NCBI RefSeq assembly: GCF_002023715.1
Contig: NZ_MAHX01000004.1
Location: forward strand, 1-64,000
Source: Elizabethkingia occulta
GTDB lineage: Bacteria > Bacteroidota > Bacteroidia > Flavobacteriales > Weeksellaceae
Direction of reading: 5' to 3'
Length of the DNA stretch: 64,000 nt
Below are positions 9,812 to 18,761 of this stretch, piece after piece (the stretch's first letter is position 1; every line of letters begins with the position of its first letter). Both the position numbers and the translations under genes were made by a program. The notes beneath the pieces are model-generated. The model worked only from the letters and a program-made list of their open reading frames with translations. It was not told the DNA's origin and ran no database searches.

Positions 9812-10417
9812 TTAATAATTGGATTTATACATAATGCTGGCAATATCCTTTTGCAGCATTGCGGCCTGCTTGTCTATATTGTACATCGTATAATGATATT
9901 TTCCATTTCTGGTATTGATGTTCAGTCTATAAAAATTCCTGCCCCGGCTGTGTATTTTTTGTATTTCGTAGTTAATGATATGACTGCCTTTTATTGAGGT
10001 TACTTTTCCCATATTAAAAATATGCAGGGTATTTTTCTGAAAGATAAACGGAACTGTATATTTACTCAGAGATAGCTGTACATCATTGTAATCTTTTAGC
10101 TTGAGTATATCACCTTCATCAAGAGAATTTAGTACAGAAATATAATTATTTATAAATCGGTTGACTATAAATAATACAGCTGCTAAAAATATACTGAATA
10201 TTCCAGCCATTGCTAAAGCATATTTCCCGGCATCTAACATTCTTTCATTATATCGGGATTCACCTAATAGGTCTTTACCCAGATTTTCGGTTTCTATATA
10301 AGCGTATACATAGAATATCAATGGCAGAATTGCAAAGCTTACAGATGCCAAAGAGATAATGATTTTCTTTCTTTGTCGCAGTTTTTTGATAAAAATATGG
10401 ATGTATTGCCGAGTCAT
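9812..10417 (-). CDS. Hypothetical membrane protein with two TM segments
   Basis: A 201-residue protein with a basic N-terminus, two hydrophobic segments (about 20-42 and 70-90) and a C-terminal domain of about 110 residues that should be cytoplasmic by the positive-inside rule. No family is recognised. Its ATG overlaps the TAA of the upstream gene by one base (TAATG), so it is translationally coupled to the FG-GAP-like gene. Confidence 0.62.
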   Translation of the reverse strand: MTRQYIHIFIKKLRQRKKIIISLASVSFAILPLIFYVYAYIETENLGKDLLGESRYNERMLDAGKYALAMAGIFSIFLAAVLFIVNRFINNYISVLNSLDEGDILKLKDYNDVQLSLSKYTVPFIFQKNTLHIFNMGKVTSIKGSHIINYEIQKIHSRGRNFYRLNINTRNGKYHYTMYNIDKQAAMLQKDIASIMYKSNY

Positions 10418-11274
10418 TATTCCGAAGTAGATATTTTAAATTTCTGAGATTCTTTATCGTAGGCAACAGATAAGGAAATATCATCGCTGGTTACAATTAC
10501 GGCGTTTGGTCTTGGAGGAGCATATTCCGTCATATCTGTACGGATCTTTACTTTGTCAGAATAATTTTCTGCGAATGCAATATAAGGCTGCTTGGTTACC
10601 TCGTTGGAGCAGATAATAAGCAATCTGCTGATCTGTTTTTCGTTATTATCCATCAGTATTGCTACATCACGAATACCGTCGCCATCGAAATCACCAAATG
10701 CAACACAGGATTTGGCCCTTTCTTTATTCTGTGTAATACTGTATTTGTTACCATCGCTGTAGTTTTCATTCAGGAGAAGTTTTTTTACACCCGTATAAAG
10801 AGATGAAAACGGAGGTAATGAAAAATTGGTTTTATATTCATCGAAGCGATAGCTTTCAATAAAAAAGTTGGTATTTACACGATATTTAGCTGCATTGGGA
10901 AACTGAAAAGGATTCTGTAGAATTACTGTTTTGTAATCAGCATCGGATTTGCTTTCATCTACAAATACCTTATCACCGAAATTGAGTTTACCGGATGAAA
11001 GAGGCACTGTATTGGCAATGACCTGATATTCGGTATAGGGAGATTCTTCTTCGCCTTCAGCGCCATTATTATCTATAGAATCTTTAGGCTTCACTAAAGA
11101 ATCATTTTTCTTTACCAGTGTACTGTCTTTAATCCGGGGCTTTTGACTTCCGGGAGCTGTTGGGTCTGATTTTCTAAGAAAAATAAATGCACAAACGATC
11201 AGTATAGCTGCCGCTACACCTGAGATTAGAAATATCTTATTTTTATTGAGACGTTGAGGTTGTTTTTCTTCCAT
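10417..11274 (-). CDS. Membrane-anchored FG-GAP/VCBS-like protein
   Basis: A 285-residue protein with a short cytoplasmic N-terminus (MEEKQPQRLNKNK), one TM helix (about 14-33) and a Pro/Lys/Asp-rich linker. The periplasmic domain contains a clear calcium-binding FG-GAP-like motif (VAFGDFDGDGIRDVAIL, about residues 195-211). This is a third protein in the cluster carrying a D-x-[DN]-x-D-G motif. Specific function is unknown. Confidence 0.65.
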   Translation of the reverse strand: MEEKQPQRLNKNKIFLISGVAAAILIVCAFIFLRKSDPTAPGSQKPRIKDSTLVKKNDSLVKPKDSIDNNGAEGEEESPYTEYQVIANTVPLSSGKLNFGDKVFVDESKSDADYKTVILQNPFQFPNAAKYRVNTNFFIESYRFDEYKTNFSLPPFSSLYTGVKKLLLNENYSDGNKYSITQNKERAKSCVAFGDFDGDGIRDVAILMDNNEKQISRLLIICSNEVTKQPYIAFAENYSDKVKIRTDMTEYAPPRPNAVIVTSDDISLSVAYDKESQKFKISTSE

Positions 11275-11286
11275 TAGAGTAGATAT

Positions 11287-12579
11287 TTAATTGTCGATAT
11301 AACCAGCATTTAATACTTTCATTATTATGGATTTTGCCTTTTCATTAGGCACATTTTCCATAATTTTTCTTACATAGGGTACTGCTTTTACCTGTTCTTT
11401 ATTTTTGAAATACAGGTTGAATACATTGAAGGTTTTCATGACCGGAGCATACGTATCAGAAGAGTCTGTAAATTCTTTGTCAGAATAGATTTTATTCTTT
11501 TCGAAAAGATCTTTGAATAGTACAATAAGATTATCCAGCTTTTTCTCATCTGCTTTTTGATTGTGCTGAAAGTAATCTGCAATAAAGAGATGTAAAGAGG
11601 ACATATACTGGTATAGTTTTACTTCACGATCATTACCTGAAGCAAGGATTTTTTCAGAAAGCTGAAAAGATCTTTGATAATCCTTTAATGCGTAATAACT
11701 GAACCAGAATTCCTCTTTTAGAGTGGGATTACTAACCAGTTTACTGAAGATTTTTGTACATGTGTCGGTGGACAATTTATATTTGCTGCAGATATTGTTG
11801 TTATCGGTAAAGCTCCATACAATAACATCCCGGAAATAACTGTCATCCAAAGATTTTAATGTGTTCTGAAGATCAGCGACATTTGTATTTATCTTACTCG
11901 GATCCTTTTCAGATGCAATAAGATTGATATATGCCTGTATAAAAACACGACGTTCTTCCTTCATATTAAAATTAGCGAAAAAACTTTCGGGATTATAGTG
12001 ATCAAAAAAATCCCGGAAATTATCTACAGCCTTTCTATATTGTCCGGTATTATAATAGCATCTGCCATAGAGTGATTTGTAAGCAATATTAAGTGCTGTG
12101 CTTTCTGATGCTTTATTCATGAGTGCCAGACACTCTTCATATTTTCTGGAATTTTGTGCCATGGAAGCAGCGTTCCACAATTGGTTATTGTCCATACGAT
12201 AGGCCCGCATGGCATTTTCATAGGCCTTATCATTATTATCCAGGTTTGAATAACAGGCAGACAGATTAGAGTAGAACAATGCTTTATTCTTTTTGTCATC
12301 CGGTGATGTATACAAAATGGCCAGACTGTATTTCTCTTTGGCTTTTTCATATTTTTCCTGAGCGAAATATGAAGAACCGCACATGCCGAGCAGGTAAGCG
12401 TTTTTGTAGTCCGTTTTTAATAATTCCTCATACATTTCGGCGGCCTCAGCAAACTTTTTATTTTCATGAAGCTCATAGGCCTTATCCTGACTAGCGTTTG
12501 TAGTAGTTTGTGCTTTTACAACTATACTCCCAATAGCCAGAAGGAGAAAAATCGATATGATATTTAGATTAATACGCAT
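11287..12579 (-). CDS. Secreted tetratricopeptide-repeat protein
   Basis: The signal peptide is about 1-23 (ends VKA-Q). At least four TPR-like helical pairs follow in residues 25-200, for example AYELHENKKFAEAAEMYEEL, AYLLGMCGSSYFAQEKYEKA and AYKSLYGRCYYNTGQYRKAV. The C-terminal half is helical without clear motifs. TPR arrays mediate protein contacts, so this could be a scaffold for the other secreted proteins of the cluster. It is 12 bases upstream of the FG-GAP-like gene and about 4 bases downstream of the lipoprotein gene. Confidence 0.75.
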   Translation of the reverse strand: MRINLNIISIFLLLAIGSIVVKAQTTTNASQDKAYELHENKKFAEAAEMYEELLKTDYKNAYLLGMCGSSYFAQEKYEKAKEKYSLAILYTSPDDKKNKALFYSNLSACYSNLDNNDKAYENAMRAYRMDNNQLWNAASMAQNSRKYEECLALMNKASESTALNIAYKSLYGRCYYNTGQYRKAVDNFRDFFDHYNPESFFANFNMKEERRVFIQAYINLIASEKDPSKINTNVADLQNTLKSLDDSYFRDVIVWSFTDNNNICSKYKLSTDTCTKIFSKLVSNPTLKEEFWFSYYALKDYQRSFQLSEKILASGNDREVKLYQYMSSLHLFIADYFQHNQKADEKKLDNLIVLFKDLFEKNKIYSDKEFTDSSDTYAPVMKTFNVFNLYFKNKEQVKAVPYVRKIMENVPNEKAKSIIMKVLNAGYIDN

Positions 12580-12583
12580 TTTA

Positions 12584-13429
12584 TCAATTCAGTTTTGTCA
12601 TTTTCCTAAACCCTTCTTTTTCAATTTTCACAAGATGTGGTGTGAATAGCTGTGCGGAAAATTGAATATCTTTTGTTTCCCTGTTTTTAATCCTTTGAGA
12701 TTCTTTTTCCAGTATAAAACCCAGGCGTTGTAAAGATGTTAATCCCGATAGTGTATAATATACAGCATGTTCACCTTCTTTACCATTATTCTGGCTGTAT
12801 GTATCCCTTATTTTTACTTTTTTATTCTGCTCATATTCTTTTATAAAAGATGCATCGTCCTGCTTACTATCCCATTTCGGATCCCGTGGACAGCATACAG
12901 AGCCGTAGCTATCTGTATAATAAACTTGTAGCATGTCTTTTGGGACTTCAGGTTCGGCATAACTGATCTGTGGTTGCCCGTTACCAGATATATGCGTACT
13001 GTCCGTTTTTACCTCTCCGCCATTCCGTGTAATATGATAATAGTTGTTTGTAACCAATGGTTCTATTATGATTCCTTGTTTATAAGCCTCTTCTGCAATT
13101 ATCTTGTAGTATTTCCGATCCGGAACAATTAATATAAACTCATTAATAAAAGGGTAGAAGCTATTAGGCTTTTTTAATCGCTCAACGGGGATGTCAGCAT
13201 TTAAGAAAAAAACATATACTGAATCAGGTTTTTCCTGTACCGGAATATCTACCAGATAGTTTTCTCCAAGCTTTACCATATCCTCACCTTCTATCATAAT
13301 CACATTTTTATACGATTTTGCCAGCCAGTTGGGTGGAGGTGATACAGTGGCAGACTGTGCAGGCATCTGTTTACAGCTTACGCATGTAATCAGAATGAAG
13401 ATATAGAGGAAAAAAACTTTTATTTTCAT
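12584..13429 (-). CDS. Hypothetical lipoprotein, first gene of the cluster
   Basis: The ATG at 13429 gives a short lipoprotein signal (MKIKVFFLYIFILITCVSC-K) with the lipobox Cys at residue 19; a start at 13501 would add an unlikely extension. No domain is recognised in the mature part. The promoter region contains one of three copies of a 16-base element also found before two other lipoprotein genes in this window. It is the probable first gene of the 13429-4812 transcription unit, since spacings downstream are short throughout. Confidence 0.65.
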   Translation of the reverse strand: MKIKVFFLYIFILITCVSCKQMPAQSATVSPPPNWLAKSYKNVIMIEGEDMVKLGENYLVDIPVQEKPDSVYVFFLNADIPVERLKKPNSFYPFINEFILIVPDRKYYKIIAEEAYKQGIIIEPLVTNNYYHITRNGGEVKTDSTHISGNGQPQISYAEPEVPKDMLQVYYTDSYGSVCCPRDPKWDSKQDDASFIKEYEQNKKVKIRDTYSQNNGKEGEHAVYYTLSGLTSLQRLGFILEKESQRIKNRETKDIQFSAQLFTPHLVKIEKEGFRKMTKLN

Positions 13430-13464
13430 CGTATTTGTTGAGATGGTGATTTCAATCTTTATAT

Positions 13465-13509
13465 CTGGTAAAAATAATAATTGTATGGAAAGAAAATACA
13501 ATAAATCAC
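13465..13509 (-). promoter_or_regulatory. Shared upstream element, copy 1
   Basis: The plus-strand 16-mer TAAAAATAATAATTGT (13469-13484) is identical to copies at 30531-30546 and 31430-31445. All three lie just upstream of minus-strand lipoprotein genes, and the flanks are partly conserved (CTGR on one side; AAAGAA and TAAATC on the other). Read toward the gene it may contain a promoter of the TAttTTTA type or a regulator site. Confidence 0.5.
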
Positions 13510-13629
13510 TTTCTTTTGATATAAAAATAGTTGTTTAAACCCAAAAAGACGAGTGATACGAGTGAAAATGGAAATAAATTTCTTATTGCCAATTTCTCTG
13601 ATTGAAAAGCTTTATGAATTTGACAGACA

Positions 13630-13869
13630 AATATTCCGCTACAAACAAATGTTATAGCGGAATATTTATTAGATATTGTCTGTTCATATCGGATTTATAA
13701 TACTTAAAAAATGACTTGCAATTAAAATCCGGAACGGAATTTTATTTTAAATAACACTCGAACTCTGTTAAAGGATCAAATTAAAACAGCTACTCCCTTT
13801 ATTCCATCGGTGTGTTTTTTAATTTTAAATAACCTGTATGTAAACTAAGTATAAGAAGTGGGAGTAGCT
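13630..13869. terminator. Two inverted repeats downstream of the first fimbrillin locus
   Basis: A 12-bp perfect stem (AATATTCCGCTA 13630-13641, TAGCGGAATATT 13655-13666, 13-base loop) and a 10-bp inverted repeat with a long loop (AGCTACTCCC 13788-13797, GGGAGTAGCT 13860-13869) fill the gap after the FISUMP gene that ends at 13886. Neither is followed by a strong U tract. The likely role is 3'-end formation for the minus-strand transcript. The gap 13430-13885 holds nothing else I can support. Confidence 0.45.
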
Positions 13870-13885
13870 AAATCAATAATATTTT

Positions 13886-15598
13886 TTATGTGTTTGGTAG
13901 AGAAGAAGCTCTTATACAGCGAATATTGCGTCCTTCTTTTTTATCTCCTGACTGGATTTGAGGGTCTCCAAAGCCTCCTAAAAGCCAAAATAATTTACTA
14001 TAATTCTGAGTAAAATAATTGGCTGTTGTAGTTGATGTTTCATTAGATGTCCAGAAATAGAAAGATCCGGATGCTACAAATCCTAAAGCGAATCCCGAAG
14101 CTGAATCAGAAATAGATCCGGAGGTGGAACGATATCCGTTAAATATAATAAAAAGATTTTTTGAAGTATCCGGATATGCGTTACTATTATCTGTTGCAAC
14201 CCATGCCGAACCAACAGATGCTCCAAAGAAAAATCCTATACTACTATTCTGAGTATCAGGTTTTCCTAAATTTTGAAATTCACTACTGGTAGGCAGACGC
14301 CAGGTTCCCTGTGGGTAAACTTTTTGACATTGGTCTGTATTATCGTAAGAACCCGTAGGAGCTGAGGCTTTCCAGTTCCAATAGTCTGTAGTGGGATATA
14401 ATGTACTGTTGTATACATTATCCGAATGGAACTGATAAGAGTCCGATCCATAGGTATAGTAAAGATTGGTCCGTGCCCATAGCATACCTTTTACATTAAT
14501 AGCGGATTCTACCAGTCTTGCAGCGATGGTATAACGGTCTCCCGGGGCAGGAGTTACAGCAATATTATTATAGGGAATAGTATTACTTCCAAAACTACGG
14601 GTTTTGGTATTGGTAACAGTATCATCCATCTGAATATCGAGTTGATTCAATCTTACTCTCAGCGTATTCGCAGGAATAGGAGCTGTCCTTACAGTATAGA
14701 AAGAAGCAATTTTTGTTGCACCAAATCTTCCACCGGCCGTTGTTGAATATTTCAAATTTGTAACAGCAGGTGTATTCTGAAGATTTGAAAATTGTCCTGT
14801 TGAAATATTTAAATCACCAGTTTGTATAATTGGAGTAAAACCCGCACCGGATCCTACTTCTACAGAACTATTGGTTATAGAGCCAAACAGACCTCTTGTA
14901 TCTACAGTAACATCTATAGAAGTTGTTGCATGTTTAAAAACAACATCCAGAAAATTCTGTCCATACTGAGCATTTATGGTTCCCTGAGTGTAAAGAACAT
15001 CTTTGTTTATAAGTGTACTGCCGGGAATTATACCGGCAGAATTGATATCCGGGACCGAATTTTCATTTGTTGAAAAAGCATACCATTTGTATATTTTCCC
15101 TGCATCTATTTTTATATTGGGATTGGTTCCGGAAGTAGCTAAAGTATTTGATATAAGCTGGCTACCAGTAGCATCATAGATCAGTATACGGTACTGAATA
15201 CCTTGTGATAAAGGCGTTACAGCAGCGACAGATCCTGTAGCTTTTGTCTGATTTATGGAGGCGATTTCCTCAGAACTATGAGTTATCACTGACTGTTTTC
15301 CGGCGCTGGTGAGTACATCAAAATCAGATGTGTTGACCATTTTTTCAGTTACAAAATTCGTTTCTGTATTCAGTTTTTTTTCTTTAGCCTGATTGAGAGA
15401 TGCATTGAGCATTATCGGTGGAGCAGGCTCTTCGATTCCGGAAATATTAAAAGTTAGTACAGTACCATCAGTAACCGAGTTTTCTTTACTTGTAGTTACA
15501 GTTTCATTCTCTCTGGAGGAACAGTTTATAAAGCTTGTCAGCACTAAAAGTACAAGTATTAAAGCTTGTATTCTTTTCAAAGTTGTAATTGTATTCAT
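13886..15598 (-). CDS. Fimbrillin-like/FISUMP-domain lipoprotein
   Basis: A 570-residue surface lipoprotein. The signal ends in a lipobox (VLLVLTSFINC-S). A low-complexity linker is followed by a fimbrillin-like N domain with the motif QYRILIYDATGSQL and an aromatic strand (YKWYAFSTNENSVP). The C-terminal part (about 370-565) is a FISUMP (Fibrobacter major paralogous) domain: VKGMLWARTNLYY, YPQGTWRLPTSSEFQ and EGRNIRCIRAS. Fimbrillins form or cap type V pili in Bacteroidota, while the role of FISUMP is unknown. It is preceded by a tiny gene of the MEQGIA-type family (15633-15818) and ends the minus-strand locus that starts at 18989. Confidence 0.75.
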   Translation of the reverse strand: MNTITTLKRIQALILVLLVLTSFINCSSRENETVTTSKENSVTDGTVLTFNISGIEEPAPPIMLNASLNQAKEKKLNTETNFVTEKMVNTSDFDVLTSAGKQSVITHSSEEIASINQTKATGSVAAVTPLSQGIQYRILIYDATGSQLISNTLATSGTNPNIKIDAGKIYKWYAFSTNENSVPDINSAGIIPGSTLINKDVLYTQGTINAQYGQNFLDVVFKHATTSIDVTVDTRGLFGSITNSSVEVGSGAGFTPIIQTGDLNISTGQFSNLQNTPAVTNLKYSTTAGGRFGATKIASFYTVRTAPIPANTLRVRLNQLDIQMDDTVTNTKTRSFGSNTIPYNNIAVTPAPGDRYTIAARLVESAINVKGMLWARTNLYYTYGSDSYQFHSDNVYNSTLYPTTDYWNWKASAPTGSYDNTDQCQKVYPQGTWRLPTSSEFQNLGKPDTQNSSIGFFFGASVGSAWVATDNSNAYPDTSKNLFIIFNGYRSTSGSISDSASGFALGFVASGSFYFWTSNETSTTTANYFTQNYSKLFWLLGGFGDPQIQSGDKKEGRNIRCIRASSLPNT

Positions 15599-15632
15599 CA
15601 GATTATATTTATCAGGTTAAATAATTACAACT

Positions 15633-15818
15633 TTACAGATCATAGTTTTTATCCCCCAAACTTCCACCGTCATTCCAGATTTCACTTTGTGGGGTATTGG
15701 GGCTGGCAGGATTTCCTGTATTTATGGTAGCAGATGAAGAAGAAATACTGTTTTCCATTTCAACTTTCGTAACCTCCACAGAAGGAGGTACGTACTCTTT
15801 TTTTTCAATTTTAATCAT
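15633..15818 (-). CDS. Small MEQGIA-family protein (copy 3)
   Basis: A 61-residue protein without a signal peptide. It fits the family pattern: EKKEYVPPSVEVTKVEMENSI at the N-terminus, then SSSSA, a Thr/Asn/Pro-rich middle, Trp (SEIW) and an Asp/Gly tail ending hydrophobic (YDL). The Gly of MExG is replaced by Asn-Ser here. It lies 34 bases upstream of the FISUMP lipoprotein, the same pairing seen at the other copies. Function is unknown. Conservation of position and sequence across six copies argues that it is a real gene. Confidence 0.72.
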   Translation of the reverse strand: MIKIEKKEYVPPSVEVTKVEMENSISSSSATINTGNPASPNTPQSEIWNDGGSLGDKNYDL

Positions 15819-15943
15819 ATTAAGTGTGTTTTATGTTTTTTTTAATGTAGTCAGTCTATGTCATTTTATAAATAATATTGATTTGTTTTAGAATATTTTC
15901 ATTGCAGAAAATAGAATAAGGCTCTACCGAAAAATTTACATCT

Positions 15944-16843
15944 CTATTTTGTAACGATAGTCGGATCTTTAAGGATTGGAGCTATAGCTTTCAGATAATC
16001 CTCATTATTTCCTTGTTTTAAAAAGTAAGCCACCCTGGAAGCAAAATCTGTATACTGATTATCATCTTTAAGTTTTGAGCCTATCATTTCAAATTCCTTT
16101 ACAAATCTGTTTTTATCTTTCAAAACCTGAGTATGCATATTGACCCAGCCGTGTAGAACACTCCACCAATGTCCGGAGGTATATAGCATATTCCAGTTTA
16201 GCTGATGAGAGATGTACAGGGAGATATTCTCTGCTTTTTGAGCCTCTTTATCATATAGCTTAGTCCCAATTCCGTTTGTAATATTGATGATTCTGATCAT
16301 TTCACCGATATAATCAGCTTTTTTGGTTAAAAGCTCCTGAAACTTTTCATAATCCCTTTTCTGTTTTTCATATTCACTCTGAAAAGCAGAATAATTAGCT
16401 TCCGTTGCCGTGAAGATATTTACTGCCAGCAACATAACCTGATAGCGGGTCAGTATTCTCTCCTGCATTTTAGATAGCTCGTTTAGTTCTGCGTTACCGG
16501 AATTGTCTTTGTAAATAATATTGGTATTATTAGGCATTCCGGAATCGCAACTGACAGAGAAATCATGACCGGGAATATACATGTCCAGACCACCACCTTC
16601 TTTTGTCCCTGTAATCAGCCAGCGTCCCATTCCTTTGTAAGGGCTATACTCTTTGGGAACAGATAAGGTAAACTGACCTTTTTCCGGAATAATACCCTGA
16701 AAAACAGTTTTTTGTCCGGAACCCTGAAAAATTATAAAATCATAACTCTTCCCGCTAAACTTCGGAAAGTCCATACTGATCTGCTGAGCTTGCAGCTTCA
16801 ATGCTGCTATTCCTAATAATAAATATGTAAGTAATCTGATCAT
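15944..16843 (-). CDS. DUF4369-like secreted protein, C-terminally truncated paralogue
   Basis: The signal peptide is MIRLLTYLLLGIAALKLQA-Q. The 299 residues align throughout with residues 1-300 of the 463-residue product of 58989-60380 (shared MDFPKFSGKSYDFIIFQG, RWLITGTKEGGGLDM and the stretch around SGHWWSVLHGW). The thioredoxin domain with its CGHC motif is absent: the protein stops after DPTIVTK, and only 125 bases remain before the next gene. It is probably a deletion derivative that keeps the N-terminal DUF4369-like and helical region and loses redox activity. Its start overlaps the stop of the small gene 16840-17010 (ATGA). Confidence 0.7.
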   Translation of the reverse strand: MIRLLTYLLLGIAALKLQAQQISMDFPKFSGKSYDFIIFQGSGQKTVFQGIIPEKGQFTLSVPKEYSPYKGMGRWLITGTKEGGGLDMYIPGHDFSVSCDSGMPNNTNIIYKDNSGNAELNELSKMQERILTRYQVMLLAVNIFTATEANYSAFQSEYEKQKRDYEKFQELLTKKADYIGEMIRIINITNGIGTKLYDKEAQKAENISLYISHQLNWNMLYTSGHWWSVLHGWVNMHTQVLKDKNRFVKEFEMIGSKLKDDNQYTDFASRVAYFLKQGNNEDYLKAIAPILKDPTIVTK

Positions 16844-17010
16844 TTCTGGTTATTGTTTATACTTTCGGTATATTTTCCCATACTTCCCCAACGGCGATTG
16901 ATTGTATTATTATCCATAAAAGCGGATGCTGAAGAAAAACCGGCTTCCATCTCTACTTTTATCATTTGTATTACAGGTGGAGAATAATTTCTTTTAATTA
17001 TTTTTTTCAT
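16840..17010 (-). CDS. Small MEQGIA-family protein (copy 2)
   Basis: A 56-residue protein found by reading the minus strand between two larger genes: it starts MKKIIKRNYSPPVIQMIKVE, continues MEAGFSSASAFMDNN and has the conserved Trp (NRRWGSMG). It fits the family pattern, though it lacks the acidic tail of its relatives. Its TGA overlaps the ATG of the DUF4369-like gene by four bases, so it is translationally coupled to it. It has no signal peptide and unknown function. It is short enough to be missed by length-filtered gene callers. Confidence 0.7.
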   Translation of the reverse strand: MKKIIKRNYSPPVIQMIKVEMEAGFSSASAFMDNNTINRRWGSMGKYTESINNNQK

Positions 17011-17126
17011 CTTTTTACAGTATAGAGACAGTCATAAAAATGTATTAGATCATATTATATATTTTATTTAATTGTTTGGGCGGAAAAACCCGCCCAAACA
17101 GTTCAAAAAATGTTAATTGATAAATT

Positions 17127-18737
17127 TTATTGTGAAATACAACGAACAGAAAAGCCATATGTGCGATTGCCGCTACTCATGAAAATGCTAGTTCCACCAA
17201 AGTATAGGTAGCTAGCAGTTATTCCAGCTTCACTACTAGTCCAGTAGTTGTTACTAAAGCCTCTACCGTTTAACACGCCTCCTGCAATATCTCGGTTACC
17301 AGCAGCAGGCAGCATTAATGTACGTATATTCGAAGGATTTCTAAAGTAAATTGCGGAAGTGTAATTCCCATCAATCCAGGTACCTACTCTTTCGATATTG
17401 TTATTATTAATTACGGCCTGCAACTGAGATGTTGTGGGTACGCGGTAACCTGCTGGGCATGGATCATTGGCTGTTTTAGAAGTATCGCTCCAGCTTCCGT
17501 TTGCTTTTGCTACACCATTCCATCCGAATATTATCCCACTATTGCTCTGATCATTTGCCTGTGAAATATACCTTCCGGTTTCATTGGTCTGAGCTCCCCA
17601 CTGGTACTTGGCACCATGAATTGTTGCTGCTGGTGTAAAAGCATCAGCGCTGGTGTCCGCCCCCAGATTATGACACATAAATTCTTTATAATTTGCAGGA
17701 TTTGTATTGGCACCAATATAAGCCCCACATTTTTTTAAACTGATTGTCAGATTACTTTTGTTTTCTGGCGTAATCTTAAAGGAATTAGGAAAGCTAATGT
17801 TTTTAGTAACACCTGCTAATGTAATTTGTGCAGAAAAATTTCCAGTAGCATTTCCAGCAGTATCTGCATTCACAAATACGGGACTGGCAGTTTGGATGGT
17901 TCCTGGAAATCCTGAAGAAGGGAAATTCAGTGTAGCGCCGGAAGTTGTAGTACTTCTTCCTGACATAGTCCCTGTATTTAAAGAAAAACTGCCATTACTG
18001 TAATGCGGTGTTAAAACTGCGCCAGTGATAGAGCTCATACTCCCTACACCCGTTGAGTTGATAATCGTGGTGATCTGGGCTACTTTATGTCTTAAAGTTA
18101 TATTTAAGGTGCTATTGGTAGCGTTAGGTGTAAATGGGATCTTTTGGTACATAAAGTCCCTGTTGGTATTATCATAATTTACAGTAGCACTGCTGATGTT
18201 ATTCTGTTCGCCCGAACTAATCGCAGGAAGACTTGCTATACCATAGGAATAGATAACAATATTATAGGCAGCTCCGCCGTCCAGCATCATTGGAGTGGCT
18301 GTTTGTCCAACGGTATAGTCCTGATGGGTATGATAGCTGCCATTGCTTCTATAGGCAATTACACGAAACTTCGTTCCGGATGTAATAGGATTTCCGGGAG
18401 CAGCAGTTACAGGATTTAAACCCAAAGAAGCCTGAGTCGGAACCTTAGATGCATCTGCTGAAGGTGATAACTCTGCGGTAACGACACTGCTGGGAGTTAC
18501 AAGGATGCTATGACGCTGTATTTTGTCAGCAGAATTTAAAATATCTGCTTTACCTGAAGAGGCCTGGCCGGATAAGTTGCCCGATTCCGCAAATTCAGTA
18601 CCCAACAGATTAAAACTAACAGCCGAACTTCCGCTGCCCGACAAAGTATTTTCTGTATCTGTGCTACGGCATGAACCTATCAAAAACAAGGACGAAAGCC
18701 CTATAATGTTTCTTATTAAGTATAATTCTTTTTTCAT
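17127..18737 (-). CDS. Fimbrillin-like/FISUMP-domain lipoprotein
   Basis: A 536-residue lipoprotein (lipobox FLIGSC-R, then STDTENTLSG). The N-terminal 320 residues are fimbrillin-like, with TKFRVIAYRSNGSYHTHQDY, YNIVIYSYG and LNITLRHKVAQITTII. The C-terminal FISUMP domain (about 335-535) has FMCHNLGADTSADAF, AKYQWGAQT, DPCPAGYRVPTTSQLQ, NYWTSSEA and FSVRCISQ. It is a close paralogue of 60492-62105 (same start after the lipid Cys, same FISUMP segments). The small gene 18762-18989 lies 24 bases upstream. The expected location is the outer membrane surface. Confidence 0.82.
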   Translation of the reverse strand: MKKELYLIRNIIGLSSLFLIGSCRSTDTENTLSGSGSSAVSFNLLGTEFAESGNLSGQASSGKADILNSADKIQRHSILVTPSSVVTAELSPSADASKVPTQASLGLNPVTAAPGNPITSGTKFRVIAYRSNGSYHTHQDYTVGQTATPMMLDGGAAYNIVIYSYGIASLPAISSGEQNNISSATVNYDNTNRDFMYQKIPFTPNATNSTLNITLRHKVAQITTIINSTGVGSMSSITGAVLTPHYSNGSFSLNTGTMSGRSTTTSGATLNFPSSGFPGTIQTASPVFVNADTAGNATGNFSAQITLAGVTKNISFPNSFKITPENKSNLTISLKKCGAYIGANTNPANYKEFMCHNLGADTSADAFTPAATIHGAKYQWGAQTNETGRYISQANDQSNSGIIFGWNGVAKANGSWSDTSKTANDPCPAGYRVPTTSQLQAVINNNNIERVGTWIDGNYTSAIYFRNPSNIRTLMLPAAGNRDIAGGVLNGRGFSNNYWTSSEAGITASYLYFGGTSIFMSSGNRTYGFSVRCISQ

Positions 18738-18761
18738 TTTTTGTTTTTTTTATTTTATTAT

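Noticed and set aside
13549-13760. CGAGTG half-sites downstream of the first fimbrillin locus as regulator sites
   Set aside because: Two ACGAGTGA repeats and a CACTCG occur, but the six-base core is also found inside unrelated genes at a frequency that chance can explain.
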